In this document: positions 45,053-54,610 of the stretch, in pieces | Layout: each line of letters starts with the position of its first letter | Position numbering within the stretch: position 1 is the first letter of the stretch | Assembly: GCA_026168455.1 (NCBI GenBank) | Contig: CM047429.1 | Location: forward strand, 35,200,066 to 35,264,065 | Origin: Theocolax elegans | Lineage: Eukaryota > Arthropoda > Insecta > Hymenoptera > Cerocephalidae | Direction of reading: 5' to 3' | Length of the DNA stretch: 64,000 bases | The notes under the pieces: generated by a model | What the model was told of the DNA's origin: nothing | Database searches by the model: none | The model's input: only the letters and a program-made list of their open reading frames with translations | Program-made: the position numbers and the translations under genes

Positions 45053-46758
45053 GATTTTTCAAATTGAGAATAAAAAAATTTTTTATTCCTTGTTTAACTT
45101 GGATTGACCCTCAAAGATCGACATTTTTTCTTTTTTTAACCTACAATGGAGGGTGTACAAAATTTACTATTGTTATAGTAGTTGGTACAAGTCTGGACGT
45201 GACAGATTGTATTAATTGCATAGCCCCACAAAAAACAAGTCAAAGTACTAACGACTGGACCATGGTACTTATACGTAATTTGGGTCGCTGATTCCTAATC
45301 CGGGGTCAGTTTGCCCCCATCAGGTCGTGTTCAAGGTTAATTGAAGGTCAAAATATCAAAATTCAATAAAAATAGGCAAAACCATCGTATCTAGGGTTTT
45401 TTGGGCTCGCTGATTCCAAACCCAATAACCTCAAGATCAAGGTCATTTGAAGGTCAAATCGTCTAAATTTATTAAAACAGGCTACAATCATTGTATTTTG
45501 TGTTTTTTTGGGTCGCTACATCCAAATCCGAGGTAAATAGACCCCAATCAGGTTATGGTCATGGTCAGTTGAAGGTCACGGACGTAAATAGAGTGATAAG
45601 CTTAGTCATTTAGTAGGACAATGAAAAAGAGCAACAAATAATCCATAAAAATTGCAAGCCCACTACTCCTTTTTATGGTAACGAACTATTTTATTGTCAA
45701 ACGATCTACGAAGTGGTTTACACTTCCGTTTTATAGAGGTTGTTGGCAGATCTCTTTTCAACGACCAACAGTAATCTGCCAACATATTTATGTCCCATCT
45801 TCCTTGATACCTACGCTCCATTTCCTTGATATCTTGGTGAAATCTCTCTCCTTATTCTTCGCTGTAATCACCTAGGTTTTCTGGAAACTCGTCTACGTGG
45901 GAATATAAAAAATGTAATTTTAGATTCATTAAGCAGCCTTAAGCAATTAGAAATTTTAAATTATTTTTAAAGTATCATAAAAGAGTTCTTTTTGAAGTCT
46001 TTTTAGTGAATTTTGATCGAAAAAATTAAATTAAGACGCAGTAAGATATCTTTTTTATTACTTGTAGAATTGGCGAATGTCCGCGCTATCTAGATATCCG
46101 CATCATAAAAGGACTGTTAAAGACTTCTTTTTGAACAAATGTTTAAGCATTAGATACAAAAATAATCAGCGAGGAAATCAAAAAGTATTTATGTATGATT
46201 CAAAAAAAGTTTTAAAAGAATTCTTTCGACATGTTTTTAATAACTGCATTTCATAGATTTTTCTTGAAGATATTTAATTTAGTAATAAAAGCATTCTAAA
46301 AGAATTCTTTTTAGACAACGGCAATAAAATATTTTTATTTTTCAAAATTGTTCGAAAAGCATTCATTTAAGATTAAAAAAATTATCTAAAAGAATTCTTT
46401 TTTGTTATAATCAGTGTATATTTATTAAACGTTTCAGCGATTGTTCCCAAAGATTATTTAGTAAGTGTCAAAAGCATTACAAAAGAATCGGTGTTAAAAG
46501 TGTTTCGCAATCGTGGATGATCGATGAACAAGCTTCGTTTCGTTCGATGAATACGTAATTCCATCACGTATCACTTTTCGACGCTGATTGGTCAATTGTG
46601 AAAAATGAATCAATCAGGTAGAATGGTAAATTCCTGTGCGAAGGAATAGCGGACTTGGGACGCATACATATTATACATATTAATTATTTTTTGAATTTAT
46701 TTTTAATTTGAATTGCAGGTAATTATTGTATACATGCAGTTAGAATAACCTGCAATGT

Positions 46759-46973
46759 TTTTTTTTATTATTATTTTAACGTCGCTCTTTTTATGCTCCC
46801 AAACAGGTGCTAATCAGCGACGGAGGTCATACGATGTCTTGGTGAAGAAAGCACTTGTTGAAAATACATTCGCCAGTGGTGCTTGTATCAATCGGCCGGG
46901 GCCGGGAATCGAACCTGGGACCTCCAGATTACGAGCCCGACGCCCTACCGACCGAGCCATCGCAGGCCTCAGG
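46759..46973 (-). mobile_element. tRNA-derived SINE, full length, 12-bp target duplication
   Basis: AACCTGCAATGT flanks it at 46747-46758 and 46974-46985. On the minus strand the head is tRNA-like: A box TGGCTCGGTCGG and B box GGTTCGATTCC, then a body and a tail ATCAGC...GAGCGACGTTAAAAT with A-rich end. Spread by LINE machinery in trans, by family knowledge. Confidence 0.9.
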
Positions 46974-47519
46974 AACCTGCAATGTATTTTGCAAATTAAA
47001 AATTAATTCAGAAACGACTTAATAGTTCATTTCAATTCCTCGTTCCGCCTCTGTAGTCAGCTACTACTATAATTTGTGCCAGTTAATTCAACATCAGCAG
47101 TCAGCTAACGTGTGAAAAATGTTCAGTAGGAACAAAAGATGAAGCTTAAATTTATTTTTTTAATAAAAATTTCAAAATATTTGATGTAAATTTTGATCGC
47201 CGGTCACCTGAATGATATGGACGATATCGTCAAATTCAAATTTGCTGACGTTTCCAGTATAATTCTATTAGCTCGTAAGCAACAATCTGAAAAAGAATCG
47301 AAAGGGATTTCAAATATAATATTTTTCTACTTAATAGTTTTAAGTAAAAATTTATGGATACTGAAAAATTTTTTATAGAGAATCATTTAAATGATAAGCA
47401 ACAATCCTAAAAAGAAATCTAAAAGAGATTTCAAAGAGTTCTTTAAATATCTGCGAATGTCCTCGGACATTTGTCAATTCTAAAAGAATTTCTTTAAAAT
47501 TCTTTTTCAATTCTTTTTT

Positions 47520-48250
47520 CGGGTTATGCTTATGGATTCTAATACTTTCAATCCTTTTCAAGTTTAACTGTAAAGTACTATATAATTGCAAATATAAAAA
47601 AGTATGCCAATTTCTTCTTATAAAAATATTTTTCGAATACTTTTAGAACATTTTCTTAAACCTAGTTATAAATACATTTTTAATTTAAGGATTTATGGAT
47701 TTCCCAAAAAGATTTCTTTAAGACAATTTTTCTAATACTTTTAATCCTTTTTAAAATATACATGTAAAGTATTATATAATTGCAAATAGAAAAAAATTAT
47801 GACAATTTCTTGTTATAAAGATATTTTTCAAATACTTTTAGAATACTTGCTTACGCCTTATAAATGTATTTTAAATGACAAAATGTATGGATTTCTCAAA
47901 GATTTCTATAAGACAATTTTTCTAATACTTTTAATCGTTTTTAAAATATACATGTATAGTATTATATAATTGCAAATAGAAAACAATTATAAAAATTTGT
48001 TGTTATAGACATTTTTCAAATACTTTTAGAATACTTTCTTACACCTTATAAATGTATTTTAAATGCCAAAATGTATGGATTTACTCAAAGATTTCTATAA
48101 GACAATTTTTCTAATACTTTTAATCGTTTTTAAAATATACATGTATAGTATTATGCAATTGCAAAGAGAACAAAATTATGAAATTTTCTTCTTATAAAGA
48201 TATTATTTTAAATACTTTTAGAACACTTTTTGATGCCTTGCAGATCTATT
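47520..48250. repeat. Tandem array, about four units of ~189 bp
   Basis: GTATTATATAATTGCAAATA recurs at about 47571 (variant), 47762, 47950 and 48139, along with CTTTTAGAATAC and GACAATTTTTCTAATAC. Inside the long-TIR element. Confidence 0.88.
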
Positions 48251-48795
48251 TCTAGAGCGGACATTCGCAGATTCTTTAAGAACTCTTTCTTTCCGAAAGT
48301 ATGCTTATTGATTGATGTAACTATTATTTTGTATGATTATTGGGTTGATTTTTGTAACTATTTACTAAATCTAGCACTATTTGTTTGTAATTCTGGCTCT
48401 TATGATTTCCAAGAAAATTCTTAATTACGTTCTTGAAACATAACCATGCTTCTTTCTCTGTAACCATGTTTCTTTCTTTCTTTCTTTTTCTTGTAATTTT
48501 TATGAATATTTTGTTGCTTTTTTACATTGTCCTACAACTGACCTTGACCATAACCTGATTGGGGTCTATTTACCTCGGATTTGGATGTAGCGTCCCAAAA
48601 AAACCCAAAATACAATGATTGTAGCCTGTTTCAATAAATTTAGACGATTTGACCTTCAAATGTCCTTGATCTTGAGGTTATTGGGTTTAAGTAACCTTGG
48701 GTTTTGAATCAGCGACCCAAATTATGTATAAGTACCATGATCCGCTCGTTGGGTCTTTGACTTTTTTTTGCGGGGCTGTGTTATTATAATAAATT

Positions 48796-48813
48796 TGGTG
48801 CATCGGCCGGGAA
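48796..48813 (+). other. Primer-binding site of second Gypsy copy
   Basis: Same tRNA-Gly-type 18 bases as at 6540-6557, in plus orientation, followed by gag leader sequence. Confidence 0.7.
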
Positions 48814-48960
48814 ACGCACATTTTTGAGAAAAAAATAAAGAGATTAAAGGAATAATGTGTTTAACTTGTTGATTTCACCCTCCATTGTTAATTATTAAAA
48901 GGAATCGATATCGAGGGTCAGTTTTTTAAATAAATAAACACTATTTATTTAAATTTTGTT

Positions 48961-49000
48961 GCACAACGTTTCGTCTGCGTGGTTTCACCTCTTTAGGTAC
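48961..49000 (-). ncRNA. Decayed hammerhead-like motif (Penelope, left repeat)
   Basis: Minus strand keeps GAAACGTTGTGC but the core is CTAAAGA (G5 changed to A) and stem II is broken; not expected to cleave. Confidence 0.6.
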
Positions 49001-49279
49001 TATAAATTTATTGAGCACAAAATAACAATTTTAATAATTACAAATTAACGGACGAAATATTGAATAAATTAACGGAAGAAAATATTACCATTGATACACT
49101 GAAACGTAGATGTAATAAGCCCAGAAAGGCGTCGTCGAATAACAAGAGTATGCGAAATCGAGCGAATTTATACAAAACAAAACAAGCGTCTGCGAGTATA
49201 AGTGTATGTATGTTTACAAATTAAAAGTCAATTTCTTAGAAATACTCGGATATAAATAGTCTCTTTAAATCATATCATA

Positions 49280-49725
49280 GAGCCGCGGTGGCTCATGGGT
49301 AGAGCTCCCGACTCTCACACCGAGGGTCGTGGGTTCGATCCCAGACGTGTACCTCTGAAAATTTTTTCATGTGCATTTTTCGAACACCGCGACTCAGTGG
49401 CTCGGCGTGTCACTATAATGTGACGCCAGTTCAGATGCGCGTGCGTTTCGTGCATTTGTCAGTGCATGAGGGGCACGGGCGTCTGAACTATAGGGAACGT
49501 TAGGGACGCGAAGATGTAAAGAGGATCGCGGTGGTTCCATCGGGAGGACAGGAAACTGTAATTATTAGACTAATTACAGTGACCGATGATATCTTCCGAT
49601 GGACACAAGCACCACTGTTTCAACTACATGTGCTTTGTTTACAGACACACCGTTCACCTCCGTCGCTGATTAGCCCTGGCAGCATAAATAGAGCGACGTT
49701 AAATAACATTAAAAAAAAAAAAAAA
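49280..49725 (+). mobile_element. tRNA-derived SINE, full length, 13-bp target duplication
   Basis: AAATCATATCATA flanks it at 49267-49279 and 49726-49738. Head: A box TGGCTCATGGGTAGAGC and B box GGTTCGATCCC within the first 70 bases. The tail CGTCGCTGATTAGCC...GAGCGACGTTAAATAAC and poly-A (about 18 A) are shared with the SINE at 46759-46973, although the heads and bodies differ, so the two subfamilies share a tail. Confidence 0.92.
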
Positions 49726-49728
49726 AAA

Positions 49729-50172
49729 TCATATCATAATACTTCTATATTGTACATCTTCTTTTCTATTGATAGTCGAATTATAATAATTAATGTGTAA
49801 CATTTCTGAAGTAGTTCGTTTTTTATAAGATGACTCTCTATCTATTATTTTTACGTTGTTCCAATCGAACTCATGATCCGCATTTTTAACAATATGTGCA
49901 GTAACAACAGCTTCTGGATTTTTATTTTTCTGGTGTTCTTTAACTCTGTTTGTTAGGCAGCGTTTAGTTTCTCCGATGTAAGTTGCCGGGCATTTTTTAC
50001 AATTAAATTTGTATACTACCCCTGTCATATCCCATTTTTCAGTCGAGTCTTTGCCTAATTTTATTATATTATTAAATTTGTGATTAATTAATGGAATTGT
50101 ATTAATGTTAAATTTTTTTAACACGTTTGAACATGTATTAAAAAACTCTTGATTATAAGGTAATGAGGACAA
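49729..50172 (-). pseudogene. GIY-YIG endonuclease domain of the second Penelope element
   Basis: Minus-strand 147 codons: LPYNQEFFNTCSNVLKKF, GVVYKFNCKKCPATYIGETKR landmarks (CxxC then TYIG), VKEHQK, and SSYKKRTTSEMLHI followed by NRKEDV. The domain order and spacing match 44180-44746. The SINE at 49280-49725 cuts off the C-terminal end. No RT upstream. Catalytic tyrosine-glycine core kept, but the truncated domain is not expected to work. Confidence 0.85.
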
Positions 50173-50344
50173 TACTTCTATATTGTCGGTTTAAATATTG
50201 TACGTCTTCTTTTCTATTAATTATAATTCGAATTATAATAATTAATGTGTAACATTTCTGAAATAATTCGTTTTTTGTAAGATGACTCTCTATCTAATAT
50301 TTTAGACATAATATTTTACATTGTTCTATATTATATAATTTATA

Positions 50345-50387
50345 GTACCTAAAGATGTCTGCAAACCACGCAGACGAAACGTTGTAC
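50345..50387 (+). ncRNA. Hammerhead-like motif with mutated core (Penelope, right repeat)
   Basis: Stem I GTAC/GTAC, stem II GTCTGC/GCAGAC with 7-base loop, GAAA and CGTT all in place, but the core reads CTAAAGA. Loss of G5 should abolish cleavage. Confidence 0.65.
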
Positions 50388-50467
50388 AACAAAATTTAAA
50401 TAAATAGTGTTTATTTATTTAAAAAACTGACCCTCGACATCGATTCCTTTTAATAATAATGTGTTTA

Positions 50468-51115
50468 GAAAAAAATATCAGGTTCGCCTAAAAATACTCA
50501 TTGTTATGTAAATAAACAAATAGAAGGAAACACGAGTTTAGAATTTTCTATGAACGATACGTTATTAAAATTATACAAAGAAAAAGTTTGGACTTTCGAT
50601 ACTCTCGATTTAACTAAAACGCCTAGGGAAACAGTGCAAAATTTGACAAAAAAAAATAAATTATTTAAAGGATAGAAAAAAGTGCGGCAAATATTTCATT
50701 ATCTATAAAAATACCTCGCGATTTTGAATATAGAGACCCTTTTTTCCAACCGATCTTTCTCTTTCTGTAGTTAGTGAAAACGAGCAAGAAGACACAATAA
50801 TTACTCCCACGCGCGTAAAACATTTTAGCTTAAATCCCGCTGTTTTGAAATACGAGGAACAAATAGATTTTATCGCGAGAAATCCTATAAATTTTAGTAC
50901 GCCAGCCCCAATTAATCGTCCATATGAACCATTGATTTTAACTCCGGATAACGTTATATGTTCGGTAAGAAAACGGCTCGCGACTGAAGCGAAAAAAGAG
51001 TTGGTAGATTCTTATGTCGAGGAACCCAAAATCATAGAAAGTTTACAAGAAAGTGTAAAAAGAAGGGACAACTTTTCAAGGTATCATAAATAAGATTAAA
51101 AGCAGGTTAAATATT
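50468..51115 (+). pseudogene. Gypsy gag, second copy, truncated
   Basis: N-terminal part of the same gag as 4307-6496, plus strand. Matches from the element-specific start (sequence around NTSLEFSMNDTLL) through NFSTPAPINRPYEPLILTPDNV and YVEEPKIIESLQESV, then stops at about 51115 where unrelated repeat DNA follows. Frameshifts are visible around 50650 and 51060. The start codon region is separated from the LTR by two insertions (45219-48780 and 48864-50454). Capsid, zinc knuckles and pol are absent. Confidence 0.9.
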
Positions 51116-51435
51116 TTTTCCTAACTCCGTGCGCAAAATAGTACATTCCCGCACTAGTGCGCAAAATAAACTTTTCCTGCAATAGTGCTCGAAATTATCA
51201 GAGGCAAAATGATTTCAACTCGCTTCGCTCGGGCGCAAACATCGGGTCGGGGTTAAATAACTTTTTCTCTTATAATTGTGAGTACTGTTGCAGGAAAATT
51301 TTATTTTGCCAACTATTGCAGCAATGTACTATCTCGCTCGCTCAAATGTCAGCACAAAATGAAATCTTTGCGCAATTCGTTAGGAAAAATAGTATACAAT
51401 ACACGTGCGCATAGGTGACTTCCACACTCGTCTTT
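51116..51435. repeat. GCGCAAAAT-rich repeat piece
   Basis: TGCGCAAAATA words in both orientations and ACTCGCTTCGCTCGGGCGC recall the repeat at 21254-21990. No gene. Confidence 0.45.
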
Positions 51436-52190
51436 TTAGTAAAAGCATTTAGTAAAACCATTTAAAAACTCTAAAGTATTTTCTGTAAACATATTATTTG
51501 TAGATTTATCTGAATTTTGTTGTCCAGTCATTTCTCTTGTGATTATATTTAATAATGAAGCTTTTTCGAGAGGAAACATGAGTTGTTGCTGTTGTAGTTG
51601 TTTCAAGTCTGTTTGAGAATATACTCCACTAGTAGCCAAGGAATTAACTGTTTCATAGGTCCATCTAATTTGTGTATTAGGTTTAAGCACATTAGGAGGT
51701 ATTGTTTTTGTTGGTGTTGGCAAGAACTTTATCCATTTGTCTTCCACTTTATAAAAAGTAGGGATTATAGAACTACAATCAGTTTGAATTCCACGTTTTA
51801 CCAAGATATGTGTTTTTGGTGTAAGGAAATGCGTTTCATTTCCTGACAACAGGTAGACGATTATAACGTTTCTTAGTGTGTAATAATTTTAATGAATATT
51901 GACGTGTAGTAATGCCTGAAGAGGATGGAGAATTTCCATCGAAACGTTGCAATGTAATGTAAACAATACAGTGTGTTCATCAATTATCGATACAATACCT
52001 AATCTACAATTTTACTTCTTTTAGAGTACATTTTATCAGATAAACTGCTTCTCCTGCTAGTTTTGATATATAACCTGGTTTTTTCATAATGTTATATGCA
52101 AATTCATCTGGGGATAAGGTAACAATGGATAAGGAATTTTGAATTGTTTTCCTATCAATTTCACATTTTTGAGTTAATAAGTCTATATAT
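51436..52190 (-). pseudogene. Chuvirus-like glycoprotein relic (endogenous viral element)
   Basis: Minus-strand coding relic resembling the surface glycoprotein of Chuviridae (negative-strand RNA viruses of arthropods), whose glycoprotein relics are common in insect genomes. Two blocks are seen: 52190-52025, with a DEFAY segment and GYISKLAGEAVYLIKC, and 51849-51436, with FLTPKTHIL, a paired-cysteine region, then a SGVYSQTDLKQL / MFPLEKASLLN segment. The order fits the family as I know it. Between the blocks sits a ~130-bp Penelope fragment, and a frame change occurs just before 51849. N-terminal region, fusion segment and anchor are absent, and a stop ends the frame at 51436. It cannot make a functional protein. 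Assignment rests on recalled family motifs; a profile search would decide. Confidence 0.6.
51885..52015 (+). mobile_element. Penelope terminal-repeat fragment with hammerhead core
   Basis: At 51913-51951: TGC / GCA stem I, intact core CTGAAGA, one extra G, stem II GATGGA/TCCATC with a four-base loop, GAAA, CGTT. Breaks the glycoprotein relic. Outer borders are approximate. Confidence 0.6.
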
Positions 52191-52766
52191 ATATATATTT
52201 TTAAATTGATTTCTTAAATGTTTTTCTACATAAACAAATTTTGAATTGACATAAGTAAATGAATCTAAATGTACACTTACCTATTACTAACAATGTCATT
52301 TTCAAAATATTATTTGCTAATATTATTATTTTTTTCTAATATTAATAATTTTGGATGTGCAGTTCGGATAAATTCGCGATTACAATTTGTAATTTTTTCT
52401 TTTGCTGATAATGCAAAAGTAATTTCATTAGTATTTAACGCATAAGTAATCGTATAATCTTATTATTTATTAAACATAAAAAATTTCGATTAGTTCCTTC
52501 AGTACTTGCAATAGCAATATATGTTTCAATTTAAAAAATCATTTGTAAAAAACCAAATAAAACCTCTGTCTAATCCGAAAATTATACGAATTGTTCGGAT
52601 AGATATGTAGTGAAAAATATCATATGATGAGTCATGAACATTTCTTCCAATCCAAAGACACCCGCCAATCAGAAGCAACTATTTTTTAAAACTCCCACCA
52701 ATCAGAGATCACGATTATTTTGGAGGGGGCAAGAAAGTATATCACGATGTCGATAATGTAGAGTAC
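52191..52766. other. Non-coding; two CCAATCAGA boxes
   Basis: AT-rich. CCAATCAGA occurs at 52665 and 52697, 32 bases apart, which may be chance or a promoter fragment. No gene. Confidence 0.4.
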
Positions 52767-52770
52767 ATAA

Positions 52771-53572
52771 TGTGACGGAAATCGTCACACAATCTATTCA
52801 CGACGAATAGAGTATTTAAATTCGCGAATTGTAAGTCGTCGGAGCCTTTCGTATGTCAAGGCCAACCGACGATACTTGTTTATTTTCCTACAAGTGCGAT
52901 ATAGTTTTTCCGGCTAAGAAAAGGCGCGTGAGGCGCAAAGCCGTCGAGTTCCGGATTATCCTCGCGAGGTGTACAGCGAGTGATCTGGTGAGTGAGTAGG
53001 ACGGGAAGTGTATGAGTGAGTGCGGACGCGGTTCGCGAGGCACTCGCCGCGGCACAGGGGCGCCTCTCCAACACCGCTGCCGACGTCGGTCCTCCGTTGC
53101 CCAGGAGGACACAGGGACACGGATCGGCTGGGCCATCCACGGGGCGCATCCCGGTAAGTCTCATTTAATTTACCGCGCGTTCCCCCCATTACCCCGAGTG
53201 TATGTGTGTGTGTACATCGGGAGTGTATTCGGGTACGCCGGTAAGAGCATTGTCGCGGCACGAGGCCTGGATGGCCAAAATGTTAAATCAAATGAAATAA
53301 ATGCTTCTTTTATATCTATTTTAATTCGGAGTGTAATTATTATTTCTCCCCGCTCCCGCCAACATCCTTTAATTTTTATAAATCGTGTCGAGGCAAGGAG
53401 GATCGCCCGAATCCTCCATACCGTAGGTCCCAGCGAACTTGCGTTCCTGGCGACAGCCCGCAGTTCGGAAAATAGATTACTTGTGAGCGCGGTATTGGGC
53501 AACGCGGCCCAACGGTTAATATTAATTATATAAATTAATTAATTTAATCGGGTACGCGAATACCACGTCACA
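52771..53572 (+). mobile_element. Solo LTR, 802 bp, ATAA target duplication
   Basis: Starts TGTGACGG, ends CACGTCACA, flanked by ATAA at 52767-52770 and 53573-53576. A TATTTAAA-like box near 52811 suggests plus orientation. Same family, opposite orientation, as 58990-60022. Open frames inside on both strands lack domains. Confidence 0.85.
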
Positions 53573-53576
53573 ATAA

Positions 53577-54108
53577 TTAATAATTATTTCCGTTGATGAT
53601 AATATAGTTACAAATATATGTGGATTATTTTGTAACTTAGTTGTTGTAAGGTTAATACAAATTAGTTTATTTAATATTATAACCTGTTCAGAACGGACAA
53701 TGTATAGGTACTTTTTTCGATTAAAAACTAAATTAGATTTAAATAAAAATAAAAAATTGTATAATTTAAAAAATCAGTAAAACAACTTTTAATTTATAAA
53801 TTTACATTCTACCATGTACGCTGCAATGTATATTTTCATTAATTAAAAAATTGATAAATAATAGAAGGAATTAAAATATAATATAAATGTGTCATCTACA
53901 ATTAATAGTTGATCAGTTAAATTAAAGTCTTTTATATTTTATTGCATAACATATTTTTAAATTAACAATCATTTAGAATTTTAATGCAAAACACAATACA
54001 TCAGTAACACGATGAAAATCGCCGTATTAATAATAACACGTGTTTATAAATAATAATTTTAAGTATAATAAGAACATTGTTCAATGTATATATATTTTTC
54101 ACGTTAAA
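53577..54108. other. AT-rich spacer
   Basis: Nothing recognised. Confidence 0.5.
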
Positions 54109-54392
54109 TGTTTGTTTATTATCAAATAACGTTATTTTTTGTAATGATCAGTAGATAAAAATTTGATAATTGACAATGCATTTTACGATAAAACAAAAAG
54201 TGATTACTGTCGAGATACACCCCACCACACTTGTCCCTCGCGAGGTATCTTTCCCTTTCCATTCAGTGGTGTTCATCATTGTTATTTCGAAGGACAGGAA
54301 AGAAAAGATTCCTTGTAAGTGGCGAATATGGCGGAGAATATTGCATGCGTAAATCACTTGTTGCGGAATACAGATTATTTAAAACCTCAACA
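54109..54392 (+). repeat. Probable 5' LTR of the Copia-like element
   Basis: Ends ACCTCAACA at 54392, immediately before the primer site; this last ~24 bp recurs at 58657-58680. The start at TGTTTGTTTATTATC (54109) is chosen because it resembles 58621; it is uncertain. Confidence 0.45.
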
Positions 54393-54409
54393 GGTTATGG
54401 GCCCAGCAC
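54393..54409 (+). other. Copia-type primer-binding site (internal tRNA-iMet)
   Basis: GGTTATGGGCCCAGCAC is complementary to the anticodon stem-loop of initiator tRNA-Met as recalled for insects; Copia elements prime with a half-tRNA at this place. It directly follows the LTR end CAACA. Confidence 0.88.
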
Positions 54410-54610
54410 GCTTCCACTGCGCGCTGAGGTGTCTGTAGATTGAGAGTGAGAGAGAAAACCGTGCTCGCGAGTGAAGTAAGTTTTTCTTCTCGTTACTGAG
54501 TGTTTAACGACTTGGAGGTTCTTTTCAGCTCGACGGAGGAGATTTTCCTGGACAGACCACGAGGGGTTACCCGTTTTTTTCTATAAAGTGTTAAGCTAGA
54601 AGGAAGGAAG

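Larger units (their letters stand above)
43838..45167 (+). mobile_element. Penelope-like element, short copy, 13-bp target duplication
   Basis: Flanked by TATTGTTATAGTA at 43825-43837 and 45168-45180. It has inverted terminal repeats of about 265 bp (43838-44107 and 44870-45142), each with a hammerhead-like unit, then a short tail containing CAATGGAGGGTGTAC. In between is only a GIY-YIG coding segment; no RT domain, so this is a shortened copy. Inverted pseudo-LTRs, GIY-YIG and hammerhead motifs are each known for Penelope-like elements. Confidence 0.88.
43110..45204 (+). repeat. 5' LTR of second Gypsy copy, split by a Penelope element
   Basis: 43110-43837 starts TGGGTATTTAAGG and is the reverse complement of 8030-8750. 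It resumes at 45168 or 45181 with GTTGGTACAAGTCTGGACGT and ends GTGACA at 45204. The intervening 1330 bp is the Penelope insertion. Plus-strand orientation, opposite to the first copy. Confidence 0.8.
45219..48780. mobile_element. Long-TIR DNA element, 3.56 kb, non-autonomous
   Basis: Ends CATAGCCCCACAAAAAA and CACAGCCCCGCAAAAAA in inverted orientation; the similarity continues inward for about 250-370 bp (GGTACTTATAC, GGGTCGCTGATTC, CAATAACCTCAAGATCAAGG, AGACCCCAATCAGG), and the left arm looks internally duplicated. It splits the Gypsy copy between its LTR and primer site, exactly where the first copy is continuous. At most a TT duplication is seen. The interior has no transposase: a SINE, many AAAAGAATTCTTTT-type words (46000-46400) and a 189-bp tandem array. 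Confidence 0.85.
48864..50454 (-). mobile_element. Second Penelope-like element, 13-bp target duplication, split by a SINE
   Basis: AATAATGTGTTTA occurs at 48851-48863 and 50455-50467. Inverted terminal repeats (about 48893-49020 and 50335-50453) contain CTGACCCTCGA and hammerhead-like units with a mutated core. The tail CACCCTCCATTG at 48882 is the inverse of that in the first element. A minus-strand GIY-YIG domain lies within; a SINE sits at 49280-49725. It interrupts the gag leader of the second Gypsy copy. Confidence 0.88.

Noticed and set aside
45675..45875. Small open frame in the long-TIR element as a transposase piece
   Set aside because: No DDE or zinc motif visible; lies near the terminal repeat.
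52665..52705. Host promoter with two CCAAT boxes
   Set aside because: No adjacent gene and no TATA or start signal; likely chance or element-derived.
52880..53533. Arg/Pro-rich frames on both strands, up to 173 codons
   Set aside because: Inside a solo LTR, both strands open because of GC content, no motif.
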